A DNA stretch of 59,321 nt from Sutterella sp. UBA4713 (GCA_002404465.1 DHJT01000084.1:1-59321); one strand, 5' to 3'; numbered from the stretch's first letter, positions 25,798 to 35,700 are shown. A program made the numbers and translations. The notes: a model not told the origin generated them from the letters alone.

Positions 25798-25946
25798 CGT
25801 TTTGATATCTCGTTCACAAAACAGGAAACCGTCTTTCCCGTCCTCGATTCGCAGATTGTATCGAGAGCGAAAAAACTCGCCCATTTTTTTTAGTTAATCA
25901 CCTTAAATAGTTACAATCCGTAACTTCTTAAGGAAGAATACCTAAT

Positions 25947-27302
25947 ATGCAACGCGAACACCTCTCAAGTCGTCTCGGATTTTTGATGCTCAGTGCCGGT
26001 TGTGCCATCGGCGTAGGCAATGTCTGGAAATTTCCCTGGCTCACGGGTCAAAACGGCGGCGGCATTTTTGTGCTTGTCTATCTATGCTTTTTGGTTTTGC
26101 TCGGTTTGCCCGTCATGACGATGGAATTTTCCGTCGGTCGTGCAGCTCAGAAAAGTCCGGTTTGCATGTATCAGGAACTTGAGCCTACCGGCTCCAAATG
26201 GCATTGGCACGGCTACGCAGCTCTTGTCGGCAATGTCATTTTGATGATGTTTTATTCGGTTGTTTCGGGCTGGATGCTCTACTACTTGGTCTCCAGTGTT
26301 ACGGGAACATTAGCTGCCTTGGAAACCAAGGCAATCGGCGGGTTTTTCGGCGAGTTACTCGCAAGCGCTCCGACCGTCACGTTTTATACCGTCATCACCG
26401 TCATCGGCGCTTTCATCATTTTGTCCTTTCCGCTTCGAAGCGGTCTGGAAACCGTCTCCAAATGGATGATGGGGCTACTCTTTGCCCTGATGGTTTTTTT
26501 GGCACTACACAGTCTGACTCTTAACGGTGCAAGCGAGGGACTTTCCTTTTATCTGCTCCCTGACTTCTCGAAGTTTACAAGCGCCACGGTTGTCGCCGCG
26601 ATGAATCAAGCATTTTTTTCCTTGAGCATCGGCATCGGCAGCATGGCGATCTTTGCAAGCTACATTAATAAAGAACAGTCTCTTGTTAAAGAATCGGCCA
26701 GTGTCATCGCATTAGACACCTTGGTGGCCATTCTGGGCGGACTCATCATCTTCCCTGCGTGCTTTACCTACGGGGTAAAACCGACGGCAGGTCCGAGTTT
26801 AATTTTCGAAGCCCTGCCGACCATTTTCCATGAGATGCCCCTCGGCCGTCTCTGGGGCTCGTTCTTCTTCTTATTTATGACGTTCGCCACATTCTCAACC
26901 GTTTTAGCCGTTTGCGAAGCCATTCTCTCGTGCGTACGCGATTTGACGCAGTGGTCTCGCCCGAAAGCCAGTGTTATTTGTTGCGTAATGGTCGCCGTGC
27001 TTTCGCTTCCGTGCGCTTTAGGCTTTAATGTTCTCTCGGACTTTCATCCTTTGGGACCGGGAACGGTTGTGCTGGATCTCGAGGACTTCATCGTCAGCAA
27101 TATTTTGCTTCCCTTAGGATCCCTGTGTTTTGTTCTTTTCTGCACGCACAAAAGCGGCTGGGGATGGAATAACTACATGAAGGAGGTCAATTCCGGCAAG
27201 GGGCTTAAGATGCCGAACTTCATGCGGTTTTACTGCACATGGATTCTCCCGTTGATCATCCTTTCCGTGTTTGTTCTCGGAATCATTCCATTTTTCAAAT
27301 AG
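25947..27302 (+). CDS. NSS-family sodium-dependent amino acid transporter
   Basis: 451 residues with 11-12 membrane helices. The TM1 signature SAGCAIGVGNVWKFPWLTGQNGGG holds the unwound Na+/substrate site, TM6 is near LSIGIGSMAIFASY, and SVGRAA follows TM2. Length and pattern fit bacterial neurotransmitter:sodium symporters such as MhsT and Tyt1 that take up hydrophobic or aromatic amino acids; the exact substrate is inferred. SD AAGGAAG. It is divergent from mutL and monocistronic. Confidence 0.92.
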   Translation: MQREHLSSRLGFLMLSAGCAIGVGNVWKFPWLTGQNGGGIFVLVYLCFLVLLGLPVMTMEFSVGRAAQKSPVCMYQELEPTGSKWHWHGYAALVGNVILMMFYSVVSGWMLYYLVSSVTGTLAALETKAIGGFFGELLASAPTVTFYTVITVIGAFIILSFPLRSGLETVSKWMMGLLFALMVFLALHSLTLNGASEGLSFYLLPDFSKFTSATVVAAMNQAFFSLSIGIGSMAIFASYINKEQSLVKESASVIALDTLVAILGGLIIFPACFTYGVKPTAGPSLIFEALPTIFHEMPLGRLWGSFFFLFMTFATFSTVLAVCEAILSCVRDLTQWSRPKASVICCVMVAVLSLPCALGFNVLSDFHPLGPGTVVLDLEDFIVSNILLPLGSLCFVLFCTHKSGWGWNNYMKEVNSGKGLKMPNFMRFYCTWILPLIILSVFVLGIIPFFK

Positions 27303-27319
27303 CTCGACGGGTGTGACGA

Positions 27320-27347
27320 GAGTGCGACAGCCGTCGCACTCTTTTTT
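27320..27347 (+). terminator. rho-independent terminator of the NSS transporter gene
   Basis: GAGTGCGAC-AGCC-GTCGCACTC, a perfect 9-bp stem with a tetraloop, followed by six T, 17 nt after the stop codon. Confidence 0.93.
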
Positions 27348-27434
27348 ATTTGCAAATCCAAAGATTTTCCCCGAAATTGCACACGGCATCGGCTAGAATC
27401 CTTCGACGCCTAAAAAAGTTAGCCGGGGAACTTT

Positions 27435-28097
27435 ATGTCTTTTTTTGATCTCGTGATCGAACTTTTCACGCAGGCCGATCACTTTCTCGTCACCATCGCA
27501 ACCGAATACGGGCTATTTGTTTATGCGGCGATGTTTCTGATCTTCTTTTTGGAAACGGGCATTGTCATCATGGCCTTCCTTCCGGGGGACTCTTTATTAT
27601 TTGTCGCCGGAACCGTAGCCGCAGCCGGAACGATGAACCCGTGGGCTTTGATGCTCTCGGTCATTCTCGGGGCATGCGCAGGAAATACACTTGGGTTTCA
27701 CACCGGTCGCTGGCTCGGCAAACGCATCTACGACGGATCGATTCATTGGATTAATGCCGAAAAGCTGGAAAAAACAAATCTTTTCTACGAAAAACACGGC
27801 GGAAAGACGATCGTCTTTGCCCGTTTCGTCCCGATTGTTCGAGCATTTGCTCCCCTTGTCGGAGGTGCAGCCGGCATGAGCATGCTGCGTTTCGAACTCT
27901 TTAGCGGTTTAGGGGCCGTTATTTGGGCCGTGAGTATTATCGGTGCGGGATATCTGTTCGGGAACTTACCTTTCGTGAAAAATCACTTATCGATGATTTT
28001 GGTCGTCGGCATGATTTCTGCAGCCGCCGGTCCCGTTGTCGTTGCTTTATGTTGGGAATGGGTTCATCGCCTATTAGCCAAACACGCCCATAAATAA
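27435..28097 (+). CDS. DedA family membrane protein
   Basis: 220 residues with a VTT (SNARE-associated) domain. FFLETGIVIMAFLPGDSLLFVAG is the DedA signature, with the acidic residue in the first re-entrant helix. GNTLGFHTGRWLGKRIY and FARFVPIVRAFAPLVGGAAGMS carry the essential arginines. DedA proteins act as lipid (undecaprenyl phosphate or phospholipid) translocases and support membrane homeostasis. It has its own terminator downstream; SD GGGGAA. Confidence 0.93.
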   Translation: MSFFDLVIELFTQADHFLVTIATEYGLFVYAAMFLIFFLETGIVIMAFLPGDSLLFVAGTVAAAGTMNPWALMLSVILGACAGNTLGFHTGRWLGKRIYDGSIHWINAEKLEKTNLFYEKHGGKTIVFARFVPIVRAFAPLVGGAAGMSMLRFELFSGLGAVIWAVSIIGAGYLFGNLPFVKNHLSMILVVGMISAAAGPVVVALCWEWVHRLLAKHAHK

Positions 28098-28116
28098 TTT
28101 GATTTTCCGAATACGC

Positions 28117-28151
28117 AACACCCGCCGGGTTTCTCCGACGGGTGTTTGTTT
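28117..28151 (+). terminator. terminator of the dedA-type gene
   Basis: AACACCCG / CGGGTGTT outer stem with an inner CGG/CCG pair across one mismatch, followed by TTGTTT. The U-tract is interrupted, so strength is moderate. Confidence 0.7.
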
Positions 28152-28173
28152 CTTAGGCCCAAATTCTTCTGAG

Positions 28174-29379
28174 TTACTTATCAGCTCTGGCCTCGAGAGC
28201 AGCAATCGCCGGGAGCGTCTTCCCTTCGAGGAACTCCAAGAAAGCTCCGCCACCGGTGGAAATGTAACTTACCTTATCGGTTAACCCGAAAACGCTCAAT
28301 GCGTTAATCGTATCGCCGCCGCCGACAATCGAGAAGGCACCTTCGGCAGTGCGCTTAGCAATAGCCTCGCCCAAAACACGCGTACCGTCTGCATACGGCT
28401 TCATCTCAAAAACTCCGACCGGTCCGTTCCAAACAATGGTCTGAGACTGAGCAACGACATCGGCCAATGCCTTAGCCGACTCCGGGCCGATATCGAGAAT
28501 CATTTCATCGTCGGCTACGTCATCGATCTTACAAGTGCGGTGTTGCGCCGTTTCACTAAATTCCTTGGCAACGACCACATCGGTCGGCAAGGGAAGCGCC
28601 GCACCTTTGGAATTTAACTTGGCTAAAACCTTCTTACACTCATCGACAAGTTCAGGTTCGGCAAGAGACTTACCGATTTTGTGCCCCGTGGCCAAAAGGA
28701 ACGTGTTGGCAATACCTCCGCCGACAACCAAGTGATCGACCTTGTCGGCCAAATTGCTCAAAATCGTCAACTTCGTTGAAACCTTCGAGCCGCCGACAAT
28801 GGCCACAAGCGGATGCTTGGCTTCGGAAACGGCCTTGGTCAGCGCTTCGATTTCTGCTGCCATTAGGGGCCCGGCACAAGCAACGGGAGCAAAACGCGCT
28901 ACGCCCTCCGTCGAAGCTTGAGCGCGATGAGACGTACCGAAGGCATCGTTGACATAAACGTCGCAAAGCGCCGCATATTTTTTCGCCAACTCTTCGCTAT
29001 TTTTTTTCTCGCCCTTATTGCAACGGCAATTTTCAAGCATAACCACTTCACCGGGTTTGACATCGACTCCGTTCAAATAATCCCTCACCAAACGGATCGG
29101 CTTTCCGACAAGCTCACTCATGCGAACGGCAATACCGGCAAGGCTGTCGGTGCGTTCATTAAATTCGCCTTCTGTCGGGCGTCCCAAGTGGCTCATAACC
29201 ATCACGGCAGCACCGGCATCGAGCGCCAGTCGAATTGCAGGGACACTCGCAACGAGACGTTTCTCGTTGGTAATGCGTCCTTCGTCATCACGCGGCGCAT
29301 TCAAATCGGAACGAATCAAAACACGCTTTCCGTCCAAAAGACCCGCTTTTGCCAGAGATTCTAAGGTTTTAACTTTCAT
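28174..29379 (-). CDS. pgk: phosphoglycerate kinase
   Basis: 401 residues from the ATG at 29379, preceded by AAGGAA; the frame is open 13 codons further up but unsupported. Motifs are VLIRSDLNAPRDDEG, VMSHLGRPTEGE, NDAFGTSHRAQAST, LVAIVGGSKVSTK and SIVGGGDTINAL. It interconverts 1,3-bisphosphoglycerate and 3-phosphoglycerate with ATP. It follows tkt; a gap gene often lies between these two in Burkholderiales but does not here. Confidence 0.97.
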   Translation of the reverse strand: MKVKTLESLAKAGLLDGKRVLIRSDLNAPRDDEGRITNEKRLVASVPAIRLALDAGAAVMVMSHLGRPTEGEFNERTDSLAGIAVRMSELVGKPIRLVRDYLNGVDVKPGEVVMLENCRCNKGEKKNSEELAKKYAALCDVYVNDAFGTSHRAQASTEGVARFAPVACAGPLMAAEIEALTKAVSEAKHPLVAIVGGSKVSTKLTILSNLADKVDHLVVGGGIANTFLLATGHKIGKSLAEPELVDECKKVLAKLNSKGAALPLPTDVVVAKEFSETAQHRTCKIDDVADDEMILDIGPESAKALADVVAQSQTIVWNGPVGVFEMKPYADGTRVLGEAIAKRTAEGAFSIVGGGDTINALSVFGLTDKVSYISTGGGAFLEFLEGKTLPAIAALEARADK

Positions 29380-29408
29380 TTTAATTTCCTTAAGAACAAT
29401 GCCGGCAA

Positions 29409-29428
29409 GGCAAGACACGCGTCTTGCC
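29409..29428 (-). other. hairpin between tkt and pgk
   Basis: GGCAAGAC / GTCTTGCC, a perfect 8-bp stem with a 4-nt loop, midway in the 65-nt tkt-pgk gap, without a U-tract. It could be an mRNA processing or stability element; no terminator function is implied. Confidence 0.5.
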
Positions 29429-29444
29429 CGTCCGACACAACAAA

Positions 29445-31466
29445 CTAACCGGCCTTAGCGACAAGTCGCAAGGCCTTGTCAACGACATTATCCACCGTAA
29501 AGCCGAAATGCTTCCACAAGTCACCGGCCGGTGCCGACATACCGAACGTATCGATTCCGAGGACATCGCCGTTTCCGCGTAAATACTTGTACCAAAGTGC
29601 CGTAACTCCGGCCTCTACCCCCAAAACAGGAACACCGGGAGTAAAGACGCCATCACGGTAAGTGCTCTCCTGCTTATCGAACACCTCCATACAAGGAACG
29701 GACACAACACGCGCCTGTACGGCCTGTGCTGCTAAAAGAGCACGTGCCTGCATCACGAGCGGCAATTCCGATCCGGTTGCCGCCAGAATGACTTGTGCTT
29801 TTCCTTGCCCGGCCGGTGCCTCGGCTGCCACATACCCGCCGCGAGCAATCAGATCGGCATCAACTTCCTCGCGATCGGTAAACGCAACGGTCTGGCGAGA
29901 AAGAATCAGAGCACTCGGTCCGTCACTTCTTTCCAACGCCTCAGCCCAGGCAACCGTCGTTTCCACCGTATCTGCCGGCCTCCAAACCCTCAGATTCGGA
30001 ATCAAACGCAAACTCGACGTCTGTTCAATAGGCTGGTGTGTCGGCCCGTCTTCTCCGACGCCAAGTGAGTCGTGTGTGAACACGAAAATGTTGCGGATAC
30101 CCATCAGAGCCGCCATGCGAACCGCGTTTCGCTCGTAGTCCGAGAAGGTCAGGAATGTACCCGAGAACGGAATGAAACCTCCGTAAAGCGCAATTCCGTT
30201 TCCGATAGCCGCCATGGCGAATTCGCGCACGCCGTAGCTGGCATGACGCCCCAGGGGATTGTTCGGCATATAGGGAACAACCCCCTTCCAAGCCGTCAAG
30301 TTCGATCCGGTTAAATCGGCCGACCCTCCGAAAAGTTCAGGAAGTGCAGGAGCCAAAGCATTTAAAACTTTCTGGCTGGATTTGCGTGTCGCAACAGCCT
30401 GCGCCTCTTGCTGAGCCTGACACAAAGCCTCAAAGACCGTCTTATCGAAGTCCTTCGGCAAAACGCCGGACAAGCGACGCTTTAACTCAGACGCAAGTTG
30501 CGGATAGGCCTTTTCGTACTCAGCAAACATCGCATCGTACGTCTGCTGTAATTTTCGACCGCTCTCGCGCGCATCCATCGCTTTGTAAATTTCCGGCGGA
30601 ATCACAAAGGGCGGGTAGTTCCACCCGATATTGGCCCGTGTAGCGGCCACTTCCTCAGCTCCGAGAGCCGCTCCGTGGCATTTGGCCGTACCGGCAAGAT
30701 GCGGACTGCCCTTTCCGATAATCGTTTTTGCAATAATTAACGTCGGTTTGTCTGCACTTTCTTCGGCCTGAGAAAGTGCCCTATCGATCGCTTCGATATT
30801 GTGTCCGTCGATCGGTCCGATAACATTCCATCCGTAAGCCTCAAAGCGTTTGCGGTTATCGTCAGCAAACCAATTTTTTACGTTGCCGTCGATCGAAATT
30901 CCGTTATCGTCATAAACAGCAATGAGCTTATTGAGTTTCCAAACACCGGCCAGCGAGCAAGCCTCGTGGCTGATGCCCTCCATCATGCAACCGTCTCCTA
31001 AAAACACGTAAGTTCGGTTGTCAACAACCGGGAATCCCTCACGGTTAAATTCGGCAGCAAGCATTTTTTCCGCCAGAGCCATTCCGACGGCATTGGCAAT
31101 GCCCTGTCCGAGAGGTCCTGTGGACGTTTCGACTCCGGGAACGACACGGTACTCCGGATGACCGGGTGTACGACTCTTAAATTGGCGGAACGCCTTGATG
31201 TCGTCCATCGAAAGGTCATAGCCGGTTAGGTGTAGCAGTGCATACTGCAACATCGAACCGTGACCATTGGAAAGAATAAAGCGGTCGCGACCGATCCAGT
31301 TGGGATTTTCCGGGTTATGCCGCAAGTGACTGAGCCAAAGAGTTACGGCAATATCGGCCATTCCCATCGGCATGCCGGGATGACCGCTTTTAGCTTTTTC
31401 AATTGCGTCAATGCTCAAAGCGCGCACGGCATTGGCCATGCAATAAGCACATACTTTTTCTGACAT
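29445..31466 (-). CDS. tkt: transketolase
   Basis: 673 residues, family length about 665. The thiamine diphosphate motif begins GDGCMMEGISHEA and ends with AVYDDNGISIDG. KAKSGHPGMPMGMAD is near the N-terminus, and SADLTGSNLT and FTHDSLGVGEDGPTHQP lie in the pyrimidine domain. It transfers two-carbon ketol units between the pentose phosphate pathway and glycolysis, also supplying erythrose-4-phosphate for the shikimate genes elsewhere in the window. Confidence 0.97.
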   Translation of the reverse strand: MSEKVCAYCMANAVRALSIDAIEKAKSGHPGMPMGMADIAVTLWLSHLRHNPENPNWIGRDRFILSNGHGSMLQYALLHLTGYDLSMDDIKAFRQFKSRTPGHPEYRVVPGVETSTGPLGQGIANAVGMALAEKMLAAEFNREGFPVVDNRTYVFLGDGCMMEGISHEACSLAGVWKLNKLIAVYDDNGISIDGNVKNWFADDNRKRFEAYGWNVIGPIDGHNIEAIDRALSQAEESADKPTLIIAKTIIGKGSPHLAGTAKCHGAALGAEEVAATRANIGWNYPPFVIPPEIYKAMDARESGRKLQQTYDAMFAEYEKAYPQLASELKRRLSGVLPKDFDKTVFEALCQAQQEAQAVATRKSSQKVLNALAPALPELFGGSADLTGSNLTAWKGVVPYMPNNPLGRHASYGVREFAMAAIGNGIALYGGFIPFSGTFLTFSDYERNAVRMAALMGIRNIFVFTHDSLGVGEDGPTHQPIEQTSSLRLIPNLRVWRPADTVETTVAWAEALERSDGPSALILSRQTVAFTDREEVDADLIARGGYVAAEAPAGQGKAQVILAATGSELPLVMQARALLAAQAVQARVVSVPCMEVFDKQESTYRDGVFTPGVPVLGVEAGVTALWYKYLRGNGDVLGIDTFGMSAPAGDLWKHFGFTVDNVVDKALRLVAKAG

Positions 31467-31808
31467 AGGATAGTAGATGTGAAACTTGTATAAGGAAAGG
31501 GGCTAATGCCTTAAAAAAACCGTCCTGATTCTAACAGGTCGCTTACCGACCGAACGTCTTGTGCGTATGTCCCTTTGTTTTGAAAAGAAAGTCCGAAAAC
31601 GGAAAAAATATACCGAATTGCCTGAACCTGCCTTGTAGTGTTAATCCTTTTCAGGATTGATTCTCAAGCATTTTCTTTTTTTACATCAAGAATCCATGGC
31701 GAAAAATCGGTTTACCCCTTATCAAGGCCGTCATTATTGTTTCGGCGCGAGATAGCGTAGACTCTGCTAAAGGTATCTTCCCCTTATTTCCGAACGGAGC
31801 CGCTTAAC
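31467..31808. other. 342-nt divergent intergenic region between tkt and rsmE
   Basis: No gene is seen. It holds a GGTCG-CTTAC-CGACC hairpin (31537-31551) and, on the minus strand, a TAGAAT -10-like hexamer (31528-31533) about 60 nt before the tkt ATG; neither has a convincing -35 partner. It must contain promoters for both flanking genes. The rsmE start is preceded by GGAG. Confidence 0.4.
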
Positions 31809-32537
31809 ATGGCAATTCCTCGCTTCTATATCCCGAATGTCACCTTTCAAATCGGAGTTCGCACATATCTACCGCCCGCCGCTCGACACCATGCAGGTCG
31901 CGTCCTTCGCATGGTAGCAGGCGAAAAGGCCAGTGTTTTTAACGGCTTAGGCGATATTGCAACCGGTCCCATTTCCTTTGAAGGCGACGATGCCTATATC
32001 ACAATCGAATCCCTGGAACGCCCCAAGACCGAGTCTCCTCTTTCCATTACCCTTGTTCAGGGGCTCATCAGTGCAGAAAAACTCGATTATGTCGTAGAAA
32101 AAGCAGTGGAACTCGGCGTAAGTCGCATCGTCATTGTTCCGTCCATACGCTCGACAGCCAAACTTCCGGAAGACCGTCGCGACAGACGTCTGACACGCTG
32201 GTCCGACATCATGCATTCGGCCTGTGAACAATGCGGACGCAATTCGATTCCGACACTCGAATTTATGCAGTTTGAAAAAGCCATGGAAACCGTCAAAGCC
32301 GACCGACGCTACATGCTTGCGCTTTCAAGCACGGTCGCTCCGCGTCTGACCCGCATCAGTTCCGTGGCCTTTGCCGTCGGCCCCGAAGGGGGCTTTTCCG
32401 CTAACGAAATTGCCATGGCCACAAAGTTCGGTTGGGAATCCGTCTTAATCGGGCCACGCGTACTACGCACCGAAACGGCCGGTCTGGTAGCGGCTACGCT
32501 GGCGAATGCCGCCAGCGGTGACATGAAGTTCTACTAA
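31809..32537 (+). CDS. rsmE: 16S rRNA (uracil(1498)-N3)-methyltransferase
   Basis: 242 residues, normal for RsmE. The N-terminal PUA-like part contains ARHHAGRVLRM. The SPOUT knot shows VQGLISAEKLDYVVEKAVELG, FAVGPEGGFSANEIAMA and LIGPRVLRTETAGLVA, which form the SAM-binding trefoil. It methylates U1498 in the 30S decoding region. SD GGAG at 8 nt. Confidence 0.96.
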   Translation: MAIPRFYIPNVTFQIGVRTYLPPAARHHAGRVLRMVAGEKASVFNGLGDIATGPISFEGDDAYITIESLERPKTESPLSITLVQGLISAEKLDYVVEKAVELGVSRIVIVPSIRSTAKLPEDRRDRRLTRWSDIMHSACEQCGRNSIPTLEFMQFEKAMETVKADRRYMLALSSTVAPRLTRISSVAFAVGPEGGFSANEIAMATKFGWESVLIGPRVLRTETAGLVAATLANAASGDMKFY

Positions 32538-32545
32538 TTCAATCA

Positions 32546-32575
32546 GCCCCCGAATACTCGAAAGTGCTCGGGGGC
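32546..32575. other. long imperfect hairpin between convergent rsmE and lgt
   Basis: GCCCCCGA / TCGGGGGC, an 8-bp stem, with an inner ACT-CGAA-AGT hairpin, begins 8 nt after the rsmE stop. Neither strand has a U-tract after it. It may still block read-through between converging genes, or act as a 3'-end stabiliser. The rest of the 148-nt gap has a further AACGCG-CGCGTT pair and no gene. Confidence 0.5.
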
Positions 32576-32685
32576 GATGCCTCTAGATGCAAAAGGTTTG
32601 CGAGTTCCGTAACGCGATTAACGCGTTCTTTCGTGGGTTATTCTGCCTTGCGCAACCGCTCGAAATTCTGCACAACACGGGATCC

Positions 32686-33477
32686 TTAAGTGTTCTTCTT
32701 GTTGCGAGAAATCCAAAAAAGAACTAGACCGACAACCAATACCGGAAGCGTTAACCACTGGCCGCGACTAAATCCCAACATACCGAGACCGAGATACGCA
32801 TCGGGCTCTCGGAAAAATTCGACGACAAAGCGCGCCACGGCATAGCCGACGCAAAAAAGTGCAGCAACGGAACCGGGTTTCCGCGGCTTTGTCGAATACA
32901 CCCATAATAAGACAAATAAAAATAAGCCTTCTGCGATTGCTTCATAAAGTTGCGACGGATGCCGAGCCGCAAACGTTCCCGACTGCGGAAAGATCATCGC
33001 CCAGGGCAAGGCCGGATCGGCAACTCGTCCCCAGAGCTCCCCGTTAATAAAGTTTCCGATTCTTCCGAAGAAAAGCCCTAAAGGGACTAAGGGAACAACA
33101 AAATCAGCAACTCGCAAAAAAGCCGTATGCGTTTTAACAGAGTAAAAAGCCATTGCGACAATGACACCGATTATGCCGCCGTGAGCACTCATTCCACCTT
33201 GCCATACCTTCAGAATATCGGCAGGATGCTCGGCAAACCACTGGGGTTGATAAAAAAAGCAGAAACCCAACCGCCCCCCGACAATCACGCCGAGCATGCC
33301 GAAAAATAGCAAATCCTCGAGGCCCTCGATGCTTATACCGCGCCAGGCTTCGCGCGCCCGATAGCGTCCAAAAAGCCAGAAAAAGGCAAAACCGGCCAAA
33401 TAAGCCAAACCGTACCAACGAACGCTCAACGGGCCGATGCTAAAGGCTACGGGATCAAATTGCGGATGGATAAACAT
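32686..33477 (-). CDS. lgt: phosphatidylglycerol:prolipoprotein diacylglyceryl transferase
   Basis: 263 residues with seven membrane helices. Signatures are VRWYGLAYLAGF, MSAHGGIIGV with the essential His, and the Lgt hallmark GRIGNFINGELWG. It adds the diacylglyceryl group to the lipobox cysteine, so it acts on the lipoproteins predicted at 39690, 41993 and 48810. It converges on rsmE. Confidence 0.97.
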   Translation of the reverse strand: MFIHPQFDPVAFSIGPLSVRWYGLAYLAGFAFFWLFGRYRAREAWRGISIEGLEDLLFFGMLGVIVGGRLGFCFFYQPQWFAEHPADILKVWQGGMSAHGGIIGVIVAMAFYSVKTHTAFLRVADFVVPLVPLGLFFGRIGNFINGELWGRVADPALPWAMIFPQSGTFAARHPSQLYEAIAEGLFLFVLLWVYSTKPRKPGSVAALFCVGYAVARFVVEFFREPDAYLGLGMLGFSRGQWLTLPVLVVGLVLFWISRNKKNT

Positions 33478-33635
33478 AGCGTTCGGTAAAGACAGAAAAG
33501 AGCAATCTTACAGATGCAATGATAAACTTGCGCATCTTCGATTTTTCCCCGGTCTGCGCGTTCCCTGATGCAACGGATGCGGCACGAGGCCGGTTAATTC
33601 TTTGCCACTTATTTTCGTTTTTAGAAAGGTTTGTT

Positions 33636-34370
33636 ATGTCCGGTCACTCCAAATGGGCCAATATTCAGCACCGCAAGGGACGCCAAGATGCCAAGCGTTC
33701 CAATCTGTGGACAAAGCTTGTCCGTGAAATCATCGTTGCCGCCCGCGTCGGAGGCGGCGGAGATCCGGACATGAATTCCCGCTTACGTCTGGCTATCGCC
33801 AAGGCACGTGAAGGAAACGTTCCCAAAGATACGATTCAGAATGCCATTTTGAAGGGAACCGGTCAACTCGAAGGCGTCAACTACGAAGAAGTACGCTACG
33901 AGGCCTACGGTGTGGGCGGCGCCTCGCTCATCATTGACTGTACGACGGATAATCGCACACGCACCGTTGCGGATGTGCGCCATGAACTGACAAAGCACGG
34001 CGGAAATCTCGGAACCGAAGGCTCGGTTTCCTTCCAGTTCAAACACTGCGGTGAATTTCTCTTTGCGCCGGGCACCGACGAAGACCGCGTCATGGAAACA
34101 GCACTTGAGGGCGGTGCCGATGACGTTGTTACCGATGAAGACGGCTCGATTGAAGTCGTCTGCGCCCCCGAAGTGTTTGATGCTGTTCAGAAAGCTTTTG
34201 AAACAGCCGGCCTCACGCCGGTTTCTGCCGACGTGACGATGAAACCATTAAACGAAGTGGAATTAAAAGGTGAAGACGCCGCTAAGATGCACAAGCTCAT
34301 CGATGCACTCGAAGACCTCGACGACGTAAGCCACGTTTATACAAGTGCCGTCTTCTGCGACGAAGCATAA
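33636..34370 (+). CDS. yebC: YebC/PmpR family transcriptional or translational regulator
   Basis: 244 residues from the ATG at 33636 (GAAAGG upstream); the start MSGHSKWANIQHRKGRQDAKR is the family hallmark. ARVGGGGDPDMNSRLRLAI and EVRYEAYGVGGASLIIDCTTDNRNR-like segments follow. YebC proteins were described as DNA-binding regulators and more recently, through the mitochondrial homologue TACO1, as translation factors that relieve polyproline stalling. It heads the run yebC-purD-nadD-rsfS-rlmH-maf. Confidence 0.95.
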   Translation: MSGHSKWANIQHRKGRQDAKRSNLWTKLVREIIVAARVGGGGDPDMNSRLRLAIAKAREGNVPKDTIQNAILKGTGQLEGVNYEEVRYEAYGVGGASLIIDCTTDNRTRTVADVRHELTKHGGNLGTEGSVSFQFKHCGEFLFAPGTDEDRVMETALEGGADDVVTDEDGSIEVVCAPEVFDAVQKAFETAGLTPVSADVTMKPLNEVELKGEDAAKMHKLIDALEDLDDVSHVYTSAVFCDEA

Positions 34371-34414
34371 AAAACGGACAGGACCTCAACGACATAACTT
34401 TCGGGAGATTTTCT

Positions 34415-35695
34415 ATGAAAATTCTTGTCATCGGTAGCGGCGGAAGAGAACACGCCTTGGCTTGGCGCCTTGCCCAATGCGAAGGTGTCAAGCAGGTTTA
34501 CGTGGCCCCGGGCAACGCCGGAACGGATGCCGATCCGGCGCTTACGAATCTCCCGATTACCGACATTGAGGCTCTTGCAGATTTTGCAGCAAAGGAAAAT
34601 ATCTCCCTTACGGTCGTCGGACCGGAAGCGCCGCTTTCCGAAGGGATTGTTAATGTCTTCCGAAAAGCAAATCTTTCAATTTTCGGTCCGACCAAAGAGG
34701 CTGCTCGGCTCGAAAGTTCCAAAGACTTTGCTAAAGCCTTCATGCAACGTCACAAGATTCCGACGGCTGCCTATGCCACGTTTGACGATGCACAAAAAGC
34801 CCACCAGTACATTGACGAACACGGCGCGCCGATTGTTGTAAAGGCCGATGGACTTGCCGCCGGCAAAGGCGTTGTCGTGGCAATGACGAAAAATGAAGCA
34901 CACGATGCCGTCGATGCCATGCTCGGAGACAGACGATTCGGCAAAGCCGGCGCACGCGTCGTGATTGAGGACTTTCTCGAAGGTGAAGAGGCAAGTTTTA
35001 TCGTCATGGTCGACGGTGAGCATGTTCTGGCGATGGCCTCAAGCCAGGACCACAAGCGTCTTTTAGATGGTGACAAAGGCCCGAACACGGGCGGTATGGG
35101 TGCCTACTCACCCGCTCCCGTCGTCACGAAACAAATCCACGAGAAGGTTCTGCGCGAAATCATCTACCCGACCGTGCGCGGCATGAAAGAAGAAGGTTCC
35201 CCCTACACGGGCTTTCTTTATGCCGGTCTGATGATTAACAAAACCGGCGACGTAAAAACTTTGGAATTTAACTGCCGCTTCGGAGATCCGGAAACGCAAC
35301 CGATTATGTGTCGGCTCAAGGGCAACTTTGCACAAGCCATGCTTTTGGCTTTAGACGGCAGGCTCGACATGGCCGACTTATCATGGGATGATCGTATCGC
35401 ACTCGGCGTTGTCATTGCCGCCAAGGGATACCCGGAAAACCCTGAAAAAGGTGCCCTGATCGATTCCCTTCCGAAAAATGACGCTACCCACCGTGTCTTT
35501 CACGCGGGAACCAAGCTTAATCGTGACGGGCGCATGACGGTTTCTGGCGGTCGCGTTCTGTGTGTTGTCGGTCTCGGCGAAACATTCGAACAAGCTCAGA
35601 AAACTGCCTACGAAGCCGTCAACCAAGTGCGTTTTGCCGGAGCGCAGTGGCGTCACGATATCGGCTATCGAGCACTGGCACGCGAGGGAAAGTAG
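34415..35695 (+). CDS. purD: phosphoribosylamine-glycine ligase (GAR synthetase)
   Basis: 426 residues, usual for PurD. GSGGREHALAWRLAQ and VAPGNAGT begin the N-domain; the ATP-grasp core contains PIVVKADGLAAGKGVVVA, the PNTGGMGAYSPAP signature and LEFNCRFGDPETQ. It ligates glycine to phosphoribosylamine in purine synthesis. SD GGGAG. The next gene, nadD, starts 5 nt after the stop; hemF, which separates these genes in Burkholderia, is absent. Confidence 0.97.
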   Translation: MKILVIGSGGREHALAWRLAQCEGVKQVYVAPGNAGTDADPALTNLPITDIEALADFAAKENISLTVVGPEAPLSEGIVNVFRKANLSIFGPTKEAARLESSKDFAKAFMQRHKIPTAAYATFDDAQKAHQYIDEHGAPIVVKADGLAAGKGVVVAMTKNEAHDAVDAMLGDRRFGKAGARVVIEDFLEGEEASFIVMVDGEHVLAMASSQDHKRLLDGDKGPNTGGMGAYSPAPVVTKQIHEKVLREIIYPTVRGMKEEGSPYTGFLYAGLMINKTGDVKTLEFNCRFGDPETQPIMCRLKGNFAQAMLLALDGRLDMADLSWDDRIALGVVIAAKGYPENPEKGALIDSLPKNDATHRVFHAGTKLNRDGRMTVSGGRVLCVVGLGETFEQAQKTAYEAVNQVRFAGAQWRHDIGYRALAREGK

Positions 35696-35700
35696 CCTTG

